64,000 nt of DNA from Proteiniphilum acetatigenes DSM 18083 (GCF_000380985.1 NZ_KB905694.1:432615-496614), one strand, 5' to 3'; shown: positions 18,271 through 27,258, numbered from the stretch's first letter. The notes: generated by a model from the letters alone, not told the origin. Made by a program: numbers and translations.

Positions 18271-19026
18271 TTACTTATTCTGTTCTGCTAAATACTTGGG
18301 AATATCGTCAATATTGGGTATGATATGTTTTTTGGTTTGATAGTCGTGAAGTTTGCCTTTTACATAGGAATACTCAAGATATTGCAAATCGACGAAAACT
18401 TGCTGAAGCCACGGAACCACATCTTGTTTCTTATGGTCGAAATAATGCGCCATGTTCCAACCGAAATGAAACATATCGGGATTTTTTAACTTATTGGGTT
18501 TGATCGGGATGAGATTATCGGGTAAAGGCTCTTCTCTTGCATAATACTCGATGTACTTGTCGAGCCGGAATAATTCATCGTCCGTTATGTATGGCGCCAT
18601 CGTCACATGCGAATACTCAATAAAAAGATTGATTTTGGCATTCTGCTTTTCTGTATGGTGCTTTTCAGCGTCTTTTCTTATTTCTTCTATGGATTGCTCC
18701 GGCATTTTTCCTTTTTGACTACACCTTGTTCCGTCAAACGTTGTTTCATTGGAAACATTATCATCTGTGATTGTTGAAGCCGTGTTCTTTTTATTCGGCA
18801 GTTTTTTCATAATCCACGGGACAATGACATGAGACAATGTTGCCAGGATAATCAGATACGCAATAACGCACACGCCAAGGATAATCACAAAGGTCAAATT
18901 TGCCGTACCTGTATCAACTCCTTTTTCAAGTACGATCAATCTTCCTATCATAGCTATTATCAAACCGACAATAGAAACGATCAGGAGTAGGATGATATGG
19001 CTATTGATTTTACGATAATCCATCAC
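18271..19026 (-). CDS. Hypothetical two-TM membrane protein
   Basis: This is a 251-aa protein I do not recognise by function. Two N-terminal membrane helices are clear (about residues 10-32 and 45-68). A highly charged cytoplasmic linker (roughly residues 80-125) and a soluble C-terminal domain with many aromatic residues follow. It ends 8 bases before the AlbA-type regulator in transcription order, so it probably belonged to the same transcript. Membrane proteins of this shape recur in the variable cargo of Bacteroidales mobilizable elements. No catalytic motif is visible. Confidence 0.55.
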   Translation of the reverse strand: MMDYRKINSHIILLLIVSIVGLIIAMIGRLIVLEKGVDTGTANLTFVIILGVCVIAYLIILATLSHVIVPWIMKKLPNKKNTASTITDDNVSNETTFDGTRCSQKGKMPEQSIEEIRKDAEKHHTEKQNAKINLFIEYSHVTMAPYITDDELFRLDKYIEYYAREEPLPDNLIPIKPNKLKNPDMFHFGWNMAHYFDHKKQDVVPWLQQVFVDLQYLEYSYVKGKLHDYQTKKHIIPNIDDIPKYLAEQNK

Positions 19027-19033
19027 TGTAGAA

Positions 19034-20625
19034 TTACTTTATTTTCCAGTACCCCCCTTTGTTTCCTCCAATACGTTCAAGTTTCCCAATCTTTTTTAAT
19101 TTCTCAATATCACGATATACAGACGAATCGCTCACCTCTAATTGTTTAGATATGGCTTCTCTTGACAAACTATTATCTTCTCTAATTAGTTGAAGAATCT
19201 TCACTTGCCTCGAGGTTATTTTTATTGCTTCATTTTCTGCTTCACTTATTGCTTCATTTTCTGCTTCACCCATACTCTTTTCTGCTTCATTGTCTTCTCC
19301 GACATTTCTCCGACGCTTCTCCGACACATCTCCGACACGTTCATGCCTATTATCTGTACCACTTTCTATACCATCTGCACCATTTTCTGCACCACTTTTT
19401 GCTTTATCTGCACCACTTACTTCTCCTTCCGGTTTAGGGTCGGCACTCATCACCGTTACCTTGAATGTGGTAATATCTTTAAAATCAAATATGGCCAAGC
19501 CGTTTTTGTTTGCGTCAAGCTGTTCCTGTACCATACTTATTCCCCTGTTGAAACGGTTTACATATCCAAGAACTTTCATCGCTTCAGCAATAACAGGATT
19601 GCGATAATCATTTACATGCGGGAAATTTTCCGGTTGTACTTTACCATAAAGTCCACCCGGATTATCCATCACAATCCGGTCGGAATATTCATAAAATCGA
19701 GCCGGGGCATTCGTCTCATACGTACGGTGCATGATGAGATTCATAGCCAGCTCTCTTATTGCTTCATACGGGTAGTTGATTTTCATTTCTTCCCGTAAAA
19801 CCGTAACAAATACCGGTCGTTGCTTCTGAATGGTATATTTGATGAAGTAATCTATTTCTTTCAACATTGTGATAAGGTTCCCTGAAAATTGTCTTTCGTT
19901 CAGCACCTTGGATGTGATGCTTTTTCCGGCAAATTCAACATATTGTATATACGACCCAAAAAGAATATGCGAGGGATCTTTTCCTATAAGTAAGATTCCG
20001 GCAACTGTCGGGCAGTCTTGCACCGGATCAAACAATTTTAAGGATGCCAATTGTTCCTTAATCTGCCGTTTATCTCCTTTTAAAATGTTGGCATTTACCA
20101 TTTTTGGGAGATATTCAGATTTGAAGAGGTCTAAATCCAAATCATCAATAATAGTATGCAAACATGGAGAGGTATCGAATGTTTGTGATTTTACTTCGCT
20201 TTTTTCACGAAGAATTCTTAATTCTTCGTCATTTGCTTCTCCTCGTCTCGGCCCGATACGGATATACACCGTTCCTTTATATTTCACGGGAGTATTCTTG
20301 CTCGGTTTTACTTCGACAACGGCGATATCGCCATCGGGAAATGAAAACTTTTCGACCATCAGCGCCGGTTGAGGTAATATGTTTCCATCAGAACGTAATC
20401 CTGCCAAATTTCTTAACAGCTCATCCGTCACCTTTAACCCGTTCAATGAACCGTCATCGTAAGCTCCTATAATGAGATAACCCGGAAGTTTTTTATTGGG
20501 CAGGTCATTTGCAAAGGCACAAACAGCCTTGCAAATTTATCGGTATCTTTTGTTGATATTGTTCTTTCTACACGTTCGTTTTCAATATCTTTCAACAGGG
20601 CTCTTATTTCATCTTTTGTAATCAT
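19034..20625 (-). pseudogene. AlbA_2/Schlafen-type ATP-binding regulator, frameshifted
   Basis: The main frame (19034-20446, 470 aa) lacks the family's N-terminus. The missing part is present upstream in another frame: MITKDEIRALLKDIENERVE begins at 20625. It rejoins the body if one base is added near 20527, where a TTT is expected but TT is found. The restored protein would have an AlbA_2 domain and an HATPase-like region (ELAMNLIMHRTYE, MDNPGGLYG). A low-complexity linker made of Glu/Ala repeats and a C-terminal winged HTH (SLSREAISKQLEVSDSSVYRD) complete it. Such proteins are putative transcriptional regulators common in mobile elements. The shift may be a real mutation or a sequence error. 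Confidence 0.8.
19224..19271. repeat. 24-bp tandem repeat in the regulator linker
   Basis: Two copies of a 24-bp unit (19224-19247 and 19248-19271) differ at two or three bases and encode repeats of an EAENEAIS-like segment. The length keeps the reading frame. It lies in the low-complexity linker between the ATP-binding part and the HTH. Confidence 0.8.
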
Positions 20626-20646
20626 GTTACGTTCTGAAGTTTAACA

Positions 20647-20654
20647 CAAATATA
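20647..20654 (-). promoter_or_regulatory. Promoter -7 element of the AlbA-type gene
   Basis: On the minus strand TATATTTG fits TAnnTTTG and lies 22 bases before the ATG at 20625. It supports the upstream start and therefore the frameshift interpretation. Confidence 0.65.
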
Positions 20655-20728
20655 GTGAAAGCTGAGAGATAAGCCAAGCTCGCTTGAACTTGCCCGAGGC
20701 GCATCCTATATTCTACAAATGTACTGAT

Positions 20729-20851
20729 TTATTCCAACATCCCGATTAATTCTTTTTTCATATCGTCATCAATCGTCCGGTATCGTGCAAAGGCTTTACT
20801 TCCTTCTTTATGTCCGCTTAATGCTCCAGTCAGATTGGGGTCTTTTACTTT
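20729..20851 (-). pseudogene. C-terminal remnant of a tyrosine integrase
   Basis: The minus strand encodes about 40 residues ending in a stop at 20729-20731: a GALSGHKEGSKAFARYRTID segment, then DDDMKKELIGMLE. The GH and the Tyr in ARYR fit the end of the catalytic domain (His/Trp box and nucleophile Tyr) of Bacteroidetes phage-type integrases. An in-frame stop at 20852-20854 blocks the frame upstream, and no other integrase sequence follows. The piece therefore looks like what is left of the island's integrase after a deletion. It sits upstream of the island's outermost gene, 17 kb from the tRNA-Leu. Confidence 0.7.
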
Positions 20852-20924
20852 TTAGATTAAAAATATAGCTGATAGATGGTATTAAGGCCTACACCTACAA
20901 CAAGGCTGAATATCGACATATTGA

Positions 20925-20968
20925 AAAACAACACCCGATTTCACATCAAAAAAGTGTTAGTCGGGTGT
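20925..20968 (-). terminator. Terminator after the ECF-associated membrane gene
   Basis: A stem of ACACCCGA (20931-20938) with TCGGGTGT (20961-20968) contains a shorter inner CAC/GTG pairing. On the minus strand it is followed by a T-rich run. It lies 16 bases beyond the stop of the 202-aa membrane protein. The rest of 20655-20983 holds only the integrase remnant. Confidence 0.7.
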
Positions 20969-20983
20969 TTCGTTTTAACCAAC

Positions 20984-21592
20984 TTAAAAATAGTTGTTGA
21001 AAAAATCAGTTGATTGATTCAGGTTAGTATACATATCTTTGTACCTCCTGTTGTGCTGGTATCTAATCAGCCAGGGGATCAAAAGGAGTAACAGGATAAG
21101 AATCACTACAAAAACTGATAATCCTTTTAGTCCTTCATAATCCCGGATCAAAATCCGGATAATGGCTATTGCCCAACCATAACAATAAACAAGTGCTAAC
21201 AGAAAATCAATCATCTTGATCCGCTCCAATCTTTGCAGGAACAGCCGGGAGGACTCTTTCAAAGGTTGGTCATCCCATCTACCCACCAGTATCCATAATC
21301 GACTACATTCTAAAATGGTTTTGATAAAAAGAAACAAGCCAGCCAGCGCAAGCGGAGCAATAGAGCTAAAGGACAAATGTAATCCCAGATAACCGAAAGC
21401 ATAGGTCATCAATGCTGCAAAAATAACGAGGACACAGGCATACACCCCACACTTTAATTTTTGGCCATATAATGTTTCTGCAATGGCCTTAGAATGTTTC
21501 TTGCGAATAATTTCCTCAATATTCTTTTTTTCATCGAAACTGTTTCCGGCATTGATTGCCTTCCACATCAATTTCAAATTATTCTTTTCCAT
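20984..21592 (-). CDS. Membrane protein cotranscribed with ECF sigma factor
   Basis: The 202-aa protein has a soluble N-terminus of about 50 residues (EKNNLKLMWKAINAGNSFDEKK) and four likely membrane helices: residues about 48-68, 76-93, 135-155 and 160-182. It overlaps the ECF sigma factor gene by 14 bases, so both are probably translated together. A membrane partner in this position is often the anti-sigma factor, though the sequence does not show the common FecR or zinc-binding anti-sigma motifs. The role as anti-sigma factor is inference. A terminator follows its stop. Confidence 0.6.
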   Translation of the reverse strand: MEKNNLKLMWKAINAGNSFDEKKNIEEIIRKKHSKAIAETLYGQKLKCGVYACVLVIFAALMTYAFGYLGLHLSFSSIAPLALAGLFLFIKTILECSRLWILVGRWDDQPLKESSRLFLQRLERIKMIDFLLALVYCYGWAIAIIRILIRDYEGLKGLSVFVVILILLLLLIPWLIRYQHNRRYKDMYTNLNQSTDFFNNYF

Positions 21593-22064
21593 TTTTCAAG
21601 ATTTTATTCAGTTTACTTTTTATTCGATTGATTTTAACACCGACATTGATTTCGGAAATACCGGTAATGGCTGCAATTTCTTTATACTCGTATTCCTCCA
21701 AATATAGCAGTATGACAGCCTTTTCTGCTTCCGGCAGGGTGCTGATGGCACAATAAAGCTTATCATAATTCCCCGACCTTGTTTCTGCATTGTCTGCTTT
21801 GTCATACTCTTTCCCCGACAGCCCGACACATTCCGGCTGAACGTTTAGCTTGCGAAGAATATCAATGGCAGCATTCAAGGCGACACGGTACATCCATGTG
21901 GAAAAAGCCGATTGCCCTTTAAAATTCGGAAAGGCTTTCCATAACCGGATGAGTATTTCCTGATAATAATCTTCTTTGTAGGAACTACCGTAAAAATAGA
22001 CATTACAGATTTTCCATAATATTCCATGATGTGTATTAATCAATTCGATAAACTCTTTTTCCAT
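21579..22064 (-). CDS. ECF RNA polymerase sigma factor
   Basis: The 161-aa protein is a sigma-70 family factor of the extracytoplasmic-function type. Region 2 has KEDYYQEILIRLWKAFPNF and FSTWMYRVALNAAIDILRK, the -10 recognition and melting segments. Region 4 has LEEYEYKEIAAITGISEINVGVKINRIK, an HTH for the -35. The length is normal. It overlaps the downstream four-TM gene, its likely regulator. No susC/susD pair follows, so it is not a canonical polysaccharide-utilisation switch. The regulon is unknown. Confidence 0.88.
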   Translation of the reverse strand: MEKEFIELINTHHGILWKICNVYFYGSSYKEDYYQEILIRLWKAFPNFKGQSAFSTWMYRVALNAAIDILRKLNVQPECVGLSGKEYDKADNAETRSGNYDKLYCAISTLPEAEKAVILLYLEEYEYKEIAAITGISEINVGVKINRIKSKLNKILKNGKE

Positions 22065-22330
22065 GTCCTGACTCTTTTTGAATAGTTAGTCGGATAACTT
22101 GGCTAAAATATTACAAGGCACTTCTGAAATTTATAGATTATTTAACTATAATATACCTCTATACCATATTGTTGCATGTTTAGACTGATGTTTCTTTCCG
22201 GTATACGCCATTTTGCATCATTTCTAATTCGTCACCAGTTTGGTGATGAATCATAGAGTCCTGATTTCATGATATTTGTGAATCTCCACTAGCTTGATGG
22301 AAATTTCGTCATAGAAAATAATGTCTTTTA

Positions 22331-23104
22331 TTAAATCAGTCCGGCTCCCAAAGCCAATGATACAATGATCAGCATGATCGCAATAGTTCCCTGCAAAAAC
22401 TTCAATGTGACTTTTTTCAAAAGCTTGTTTCCGATATATGCCCCGGCGATTCCCGCAAGTGTGGCGCTAATAACCAAAGGCAGATTATCAACCAATCCCG
22501 ATTGGGTAAATCGTGTAGCATATACACTCAGGCGGGTAAAATCGACAAAAGTCGACACAACAACGGCAGTCGCAACAAATGCTTCTTTGGAGAGGCCCGC
22601 TTTAATAAGGAAAGCGCTGCGCAAAGCTCCTTGATTCCCCGATAGTCCGCCAAAGAATCCGCTCAAAGCCCCGCCGATGGGAAGTTTGTTTTTCCCAAAC
22701 TGTAATTTTCCGAAATAAGGTATTAAATCAAGACTTGCAAAAATAATAAGCAAACCGGAAATGATGAATTTTACAGGATAGACCTCGATTATCTTTCCAA
22801 AAGCTTCGTAAATGAAAAGAGGTTCCAGACCGGAAATATTCAACAGCAGCCATGCTCCTATAAAAGCACCTATTATGGCGGGAATACCAAAACGGAGCAA
22901 TACTTCCTTATTGGCATGCTTGCCGACAAGTAACAACTTAAAGATATTATTGAAGAAATGGACTATTCCTGTAAGGGCTATAGCCAGATCGACAGGAAAA
23001 AAAACCATAAAAACGGGTGTAAGGATTGTTCCAAGCCCGAAACCCGAAAAAAAAGTAAGGATGGCGACAAGAAATGCGCATAATGAGATAATAATAATTT
23101 CCAT
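22331..23104 (-). CDS. TauE/SafE family sulfite/anion exporter-like membrane protein
   Basis: The 257-aa integral membrane protein has about eight hydrophobic helices in two related halves. It has the family's glycine-rich segments (FFSGFGLGTILTPVFMVFFP near residue 18, GGALSGFFGGLSGNQGALRS near 145). TauE/SafE proteins are thought to move sulfite, sulfoacetate or similar anions across the inner membrane, but substrates are rarely known. It starts 4 bases after ada and is read with it, an odd neighbour for DNA repair. The region downstream (22065-22330) holds no gene, only a short hairpin at 22227-22251. Confidence 0.85.
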   Translation of the reverse strand: MEIIIISLCAFLVAILTFFSGFGLGTILTPVFMVFFPVDLAIALTGIVHFFNNIFKLLLVGKHANKEVLLRFGIPAIIGAFIGAWLLLNISGLEPLFIYEAFGKIIEVYPVKFIISGLLIIFASLDLIPYFGKLQFGKNKLPIGGALSGFFGGLSGNQGALRSAFLIKAGLSKEAFVATAVVVSTFVDFTRLSVYATRFTQSGLVDNLPLVISATLAGIAGAYIGNKLLKKVTLKFLQGTIAIMLIIVSLALGAGLI

Positions 23105-23108
23105 GATT

Positions 23109-24158
23109 TTAATGGGAAGTTGTCATATTCTCTTTTTCAAACTCCAATAACTTCTTTTTTCTCCACATTCCTCCGCCATATCCCGTGAGTGTACCATCAG
23201 CTCCGATAACCCTATGGCAAGGCAGAATGATAGAGATTTTATTTTTGCCGTTGGCATTGGCAACAGCCCTTACAGCAGAAGGTTTCCCTAAAGCTTCTGC
23301 TTGTTTTCCATAGGTGGTCGTACAACCATACGGTATCTGTAACAGGCTAAGCCACACTTTCTTTTGAAATTCCGTACCTGCCAAGTCCAGCGGGATATTG
23401 AAATCTTTTCGCTCTCCCCTGAAATACTCATTTAATTGCTCTCGAAGCGTGTCAAAATGAGGATTGTCGCCCTGTATAAGCGGAGCATTGAATTCCTCTC
23501 CCAATTGTCTTAATTCCAAATCTATCAATTTATAGTCGGCAAACTCAAACATGCAGATACCTTTCTCAGTCGCGGCGGCAATCATCAGTCCCAAATCGGT
23601 TTCAACATATGTTACGTTGATTACACGCTTGTCTTTACTTTTTTGCGGAGAAGTACCTATAATATTTTTGAACATGCTGTTGAACCCGCTCAAAGAATCA
23701 TAACCCGAATCAAAGGCAACGTCCGTTACATTCTGATCGGATTGGATACGTTGGAAGGCACTGTTCGCCCGATACATTCTTTGGTAAGCATGGAATGTCT
23801 GTTTGTAGTTTTTTAAAAACCACCGGCGCACCTGATTTGGCTCTAATCCCATTTCCTGCAAATCGGCATCCTTTATTTTAACCGTAGGATTTTCTTCCAT
23901 GTATTTCAATAATTGTTTAATGCCGTCAGGCGGATTTCCCAATTTTTCCAACGGTTTACAGACTTTACACGGTCGGTAACCGTTAAGCATGGCTTCTTTC
24001 GCAGAAGGGAAGAACTCTACGTTTTCTATTTTGGGCCTGGCAGGACAAGTGGGTCGACAGAATATACGTGTTGTTTTTACTCCGACAATGAATACGCCCT
24101 CGAAAGAACTATCCCTTTCAAGGAATGCTTTATAGAATACTTCTTTTTCCGTTTCCAT
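23109..24158 (-). CDS. ada: Bifunctional Ada: alkylation sensor and O6-methylguanine-DNA methyltransferase
   Basis: The 349-aa protein repairs methyl phosphotriesters and O6-methylguanine and activates the adaptive response. The N-terminal zinc domain has four cysteines at about 34, 38, 64 and 67 (RIFCRPTCPA, YRPCKVCKP); the first is the methyl acceptor that turns the protein into an activator. An AraC-like HTH follows (VTDVAFDSGYDSLSGFNSMF near residues 150-170). The C-terminal transferase has the active-site PCHRV with Cys near residue 314. All key residues are present and length matches E. coli Ada (354 aa). It lies between the alkA-like gene and tauE, probably one operon under its own control. 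Confidence 0.93.
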   Translation of the reverse strand: METEKEVFYKAFLERDSSFEGVFIVGVKTTRIFCRPTCPARPKIENVEFFPSAKEAMLNGYRPCKVCKPLEKLGNPPDGIKQLLKYMEENPTVKIKDADLQEMGLEPNQVRRWFLKNYKQTFHAYQRMYRANSAFQRIQSDQNVTDVAFDSGYDSLSGFNSMFKNIIGTSPQKSKDKRVINVTYVETDLGLMIAAATEKGICMFEFADYKLIDLELRQLGEEFNAPLIQGDNPHFDTLREQLNEYFRGERKDFNIPLDLAGTEFQKKVWLSLLQIPYGCTTTYGKQAEALGKPSAVRAVANANGKNKISIILPCHRVIGADGTLTGYGGGMWRKKKLLEFEKENMTTSH

Positions 24159-24255
24159 CTTTTATATCAAATAATCGTTTGAATCCCGGGGAGCTTCCTT
24201 TCTGTCCTTATTCATATATTCCCGAACAACGGAAGCTACTGTAACATGATATTTC

Positions 24256-24951
24256 TCAAACAGGAATCGTATCCTGCTTTCTGACTACTTTTTCTTTATT
24301 CATGATTTTTTTCTTTTTAGGCGCATAATCTTTCATTCCCTCAACCGCTCCGCCTGCCACAGCCCATAAATACAGGCTTGCGACAGAAGCATAAGGCGTA
24401 TAGCGTTTCCAGTACCTGTTGAATTTTACTTTGTCAATTATTCGATGTCGATACACCATCCGTAATCCACGAAGAATAGCCAAATCGCCATAGCTTAACA
24501 CATTGGGACGCTGCATGGAAAAGAGCATCAACATTTCAGCAGTCCATATGCCAATACCGTTCAATTCGGAAAGTTTGGCGCAGACTTCTTCGTCCGGCAT
24601 GGAATGAAGCGAGTCTATATCAAATTCGTCCGCTGTAATTTTTCGTGCAACAGATTTCATATAATCTGCTTTTTTGAATGTAATACCGAATTTCTGCAAT
24701 TTTTCCAACGGAAGACTGTCGATAACAGAAGGAGTAATTTCTCCCAATTCTTTTAGCATCCGTTCCCAAACGGTTTGGTGTGCTTTGGTCGAAATTTGTT
24801 GTCCGATAATAGAATGTACAAGCGCGGAAAAAAGGTCGGGATTGACTGTCCTCTCTATCATGCCAACCTGATCGATAACCGCCGCTAATCGTTTATCCAC
24901 CTTTTTTAAGTGTTCAATTTCTTTTTCCCCATATTGGAAATGAGTAGCCAT
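24256..24951 (-). CDS. DNA-3-methyladenine glycosylase 2 family (AlkA-like)
   Basis: The protein (about 231 aa) is an HhH-GPD base-excision glycosylase that removes alkylated purines. The helix-hairpin-helix is seen in LSELNGIGIWTAEMLMLFSM, and the catalytic Asp follows in LSYGDLAILRGLR. The extra N-terminal domain of E. coli AlkA is absent, as in the shorter AlkA/Mag group. I chose the Met before ATHFQYG because the promoter -7 element at 24979-24986 would overlap the longer start at 24981. It lies 97 bases upstream of ada in the same direction, forming an alkylation-repair cluster. Confidence 0.88.
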   Translation of the reverse strand: MATHFQYGEKEIEHLKKVDKRLAAVIDQVGMIERTVNPDLFSALVHSIIGQQISTKAHQTVWERMLKELGEITPSVIDSLPLEKLQKFGITFKKADYMKSVARKITADEFDIDSLHSMPDEEVCAKLSELNGIGIWTAEMLMLFSMQRPNVLSYGDLAILRGLRMVYRHRIIDKVKFNRYWKRYTPYASVASLYLWAVAGGAVEGMKDYAPKKKKIMNKEKVVRKQDTIPV

Positions 24952-24978
24952 ATTTTGTTTAATTGCAAATTCGAACTG

Positions 24979-24986
24979 CAAAGTTA
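24979..24986 (-). promoter_or_regulatory. Promoter -7 element of the alkylation repair operon
   Basis: The minus strand has TAACTTTG, matching TAnnTTTG, 27 bases before the chosen alkA-like start. It decides for the shorter start codon. Confidence 0.6.
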
Positions 24987-25131
24987 CGATTCTACTATTC
25001 CAAACACAACCGAAAAATTGACAACCTCATTTATTTAGTTTTTTTGAAAGGAGGATAATTGTTCTACAATAAATAAAAAAAGATTGCCCGGAGATGGACA
25101 ATCTACAAAACTTTATTGAACTTAATCAATC

Positions 25132-25305
25132 TTACTTGGAAGCTTCGATCGACGCTTTACGAAAAGCTTTCAATTGTTTTTCCAGTTCTAACGAAGCCTT
25201 GCGTGCACGAGCACCAGCAGCTTTGTTATTGTTCTCTGCTTGTTGAGCAGCGTTTTCCTGAAACAACTTGATTTGTTCATTGATGTTTGTTAATAATGCT
25301 TGCAT
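25132..25305 (-). CDS. Histone H1-like (Hc1) small DNA-binding protein
   Basis: The 57-aa protein begins MQALLTNINEQIKLFQENAA and continues with AENNNKAAGARARKASLELE and a Lys/Arg-rich end. This is the typical composition and length of the small Bacteroidetes histone H1-like family (named after chlamydial Hc1). The central AAGARARKASLELEK motif is nearly invariant in the family as I remember it. It probably binds DNA non-specifically and helps pack the nucleoid. It is monocistronic, has a clear -7 element 32 bases upstream, and sits between the repair operon and the sulfatase. Confidence 0.85.
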   Translation of the reverse strand: MQALLTNINEQIKLFQENAAQQAENNNKAAGARARKASLELEKQLKAFRKASIEASK

Positions 25306-25336
25306 AATTCTTTATTTATTTTGGTAAAATTCCCCG

Positions 25337-25344
25337 CAAAGGTA
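25337..25344 (-). promoter_or_regulatory. Promoter -7 element of the histone H1-like gene
   Basis: TACCTTTG on the minus strand matches TAnnTTTG, 32 bases before the start codon. The remaining stretch to the sulfatase gene (25345-25601) shows no gene. Confidence 0.7.
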
Positions 25345-25601
25345 ATTGATTGAACCATTTCCCAAAAATTATTAGGATTTTTTATTTGACTTATTTTTCA
25401 ACATCTCCTCTTATTGCTACTTCAGGTCATTGGTAAACAATAAGATAATAAATCGGAATGGTCGGAATGATCGAAGAGATTTAATATGGTGTGGCTCTAT
25501 ATAAATTCCACTCACAGAAAAAAACTAAATAAGGAACAATATTTTGGTGATATGGACTCGGCACAGAATCCTTTCCTATATTGCATACCTTTAGGGATTT
25601 T

Positions 25602-27167
25602 TCAATGAGCGAATAAATAATTGTGTTCGTTTCTTTTAAATCGGTATCGTTGCCTCGGAACCGGAATAGGATCCTGCGCCGATATTTCCCATCTTAATAA
25701 ATTCTCGATCATTTCGTTTTTAATACTTTCAGAAGACCGGTTTTCAAAGAGATTATCCAGTTCAGAAGGGTCGTCTTTCAAATTATAGAGCTGTCCGTTT
25801 CCATCCATATCATACACCAACTTCCAGTGGCCTTTACGAAGCATACGCATGGTACCGCTTTGTGTCCATGTATTCAATTCGTCAAAGAATAAACCTTTTC
25901 CGACAGCTCCTTCTTCCTTATAATCCGTAGCGTCATTCCGGGTATAGTACATTCCTCCAAATCCATCCTGAACCATCACACTCTCAAACTCTTTTTCAGG
26001 ATATTCTTTCCCTTGCAACAAGGGCAATAAACTACGGCCCTGTACTCCGGTCGGAATATCGGCACCCATTATTTCACATATTGTAGGGAAAATATCGATA
26101 ATACTTACATGGGCTTCGTGAGGATCTGCGGAAGATTTTATTCCGGGTCCGGTCCATTGCATGGGGATACGGGCCAGGACATCATCCAGCCCCACTCCTT
26201 TTTTCATCAAACCGTATTCTCCTACATAATCACCATGGTCTGCAATAAATAGGATAATAGTATTATCATATACACCTTTTTTCTTCAATTCATCCACAAG
26301 TCGGGCCACTTGATCATCGATCATCCGTAACATTCCATGATAAATTGAACGCAGACGTTGCAAATTTTCCTGATAACCGACATGGCCCTGCTCCATCATC
26401 TCCGAAAGTAAGAGGTATTCTTCACCCTTTATTTTCATATCCTCAGCACTACTCTTCATCTGAGGCAATGATTCGGGAGGAAACATAGAATAATAAGGCT
26501 CACATGTCTGGTATGGATTATGTGGTTCTGCGATAGAAAACCACATCAAAAAAGGTTTGTCCGACAAGGAACCGATCCAATGTGAAGCGTCATCTACCAT
26601 GCGATACGGCAATTGAGCTTCTACACCATATGGAGAAGGATTCATATCGGCATACATATCCAGCGTTTTTAAATATTTATCAAACACCTTACCTATCTCA
26701 CTTTTATTTTCTGAATCCTGTCCGTCATGATTATAAGGACTCCAATAATCTACCCGGTCGGAAGAAAGATGAGAATGATTTTTCCCGATAAGAGCAGTTG
26801 CATATCCTTGCTCCCCGGCCACATCAAAAAGATCTTTCGTATAGAAAGCATCCCTAATATTGTGATTGGAGCGCACATGGGTTGCATTGGGAAATCTTCC
26901 CGTTAACATGGATACCCTGGCCGGGCCACTCACCGGAGCGGCCGTATATGCCCGGTTAAACCACGTCCCTTTCTCTGCCAAACTATCGGCAAAAGGCATT
27001 GTGTTTAAACGATATCCTTCACGCTGCATTAAGTCGGCACGTAGCTGATCTGCCATGATAATGATGACGTTGGGACTGCTTTGGTTCTCTTGACCAAACG
27101 CAGAAGAAAACACAGAGATAGAGACTGATATTCCTGCAAATACTTTTTTGTTGAAACTATTCGTCAT
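25602..27167 (-). CDS. Secreted serine-type sulfatase
   Basis: The 521-aa enzyme would hydrolyse sulfate esters, probably on glycans, in the periplasm or at the surface. A signal peptide is evident (VFAGISVSISVFSSAFGQ). The active-site motif is S-G-P-A-R at residues 80-84 (APVSGPARVSMLTGR), so the formylglycine would be made from Ser by an anaerobic maturase (anSME), as in other Bacteroidales. Metal-binding residues are seen in MADQLRAD and in FIADHGDYVGEYG. No glycoside hydrolase, SusCD or maturase gene is close, so the substrate cannot be inferred. It is monocistronic. Confidence 0.9.
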   Translation of the reverse strand: MTNSFNKKVFAGISVSISVFSSAFGQENQSSPNVIIIMADQLRADLMQREGYRLNTMPFADSLAEKGTWFNRAYTAAPVSGPARVSMLTGRFPNATHVRSNHNIRDAFYTKDLFDVAGEQGYATALIGKNHSHLSSDRVDYWSPYNHDGQDSENKSEIGKVFDKYLKTLDMYADMNPSPYGVEAQLPYRMVDDASHWIGSLSDKPFLMWFSIAEPHNPYQTCEPYYSMFPPESLPQMKSSAEDMKIKGEEYLLLSEMMEQGHVGYQENLQRLRSIYHGMLRMIDDQVARLVDELKKKGVYDNTIILFIADHGDYVGEYGLMKKGVGLDDVLARIPMQWTGPGIKSSADPHEAHVSIIDIFPTICEIMGADIPTGVQGRSLLPLLQGKEYPEKEFESVMVQDGFGGMYYTRNDATDYKEEGAVGKGLFFDELNTWTQSGTMRMLRKGHWKLVYDMDGNGQLYNLKDDPSELDNLFENRSSESIKNEMIENLLRWEISAQDPIPVPRQRYRFKRNEHNYLFAH

Positions 27168-27258
27168 AATTTATTTCCATTTAGTAGAACTTTGAGAAAC
27201 TCTGTCCTGCGACTCTTTTGATATCCGCCGTATTGAATTACCCGTAATATACCAGAAA

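Noticed and set aside
22227..22251. Hairpin ATTCGTCACC / GGTGATGAAT between tauE and the sigma factor
   Set aside because: One mismatched pair and no T run, so not called a terminator; possible but unsupported as a regulatory site.
24162..24255. Short minus-strand frame of about 33 codons between ada and the alkA-like gene (FEKYHVTVASVVREYMNKD)
   Set aside because: It has no start with a known family, is very short and overlaps the end of the alkA-like gene; I cannot support it as a gene.
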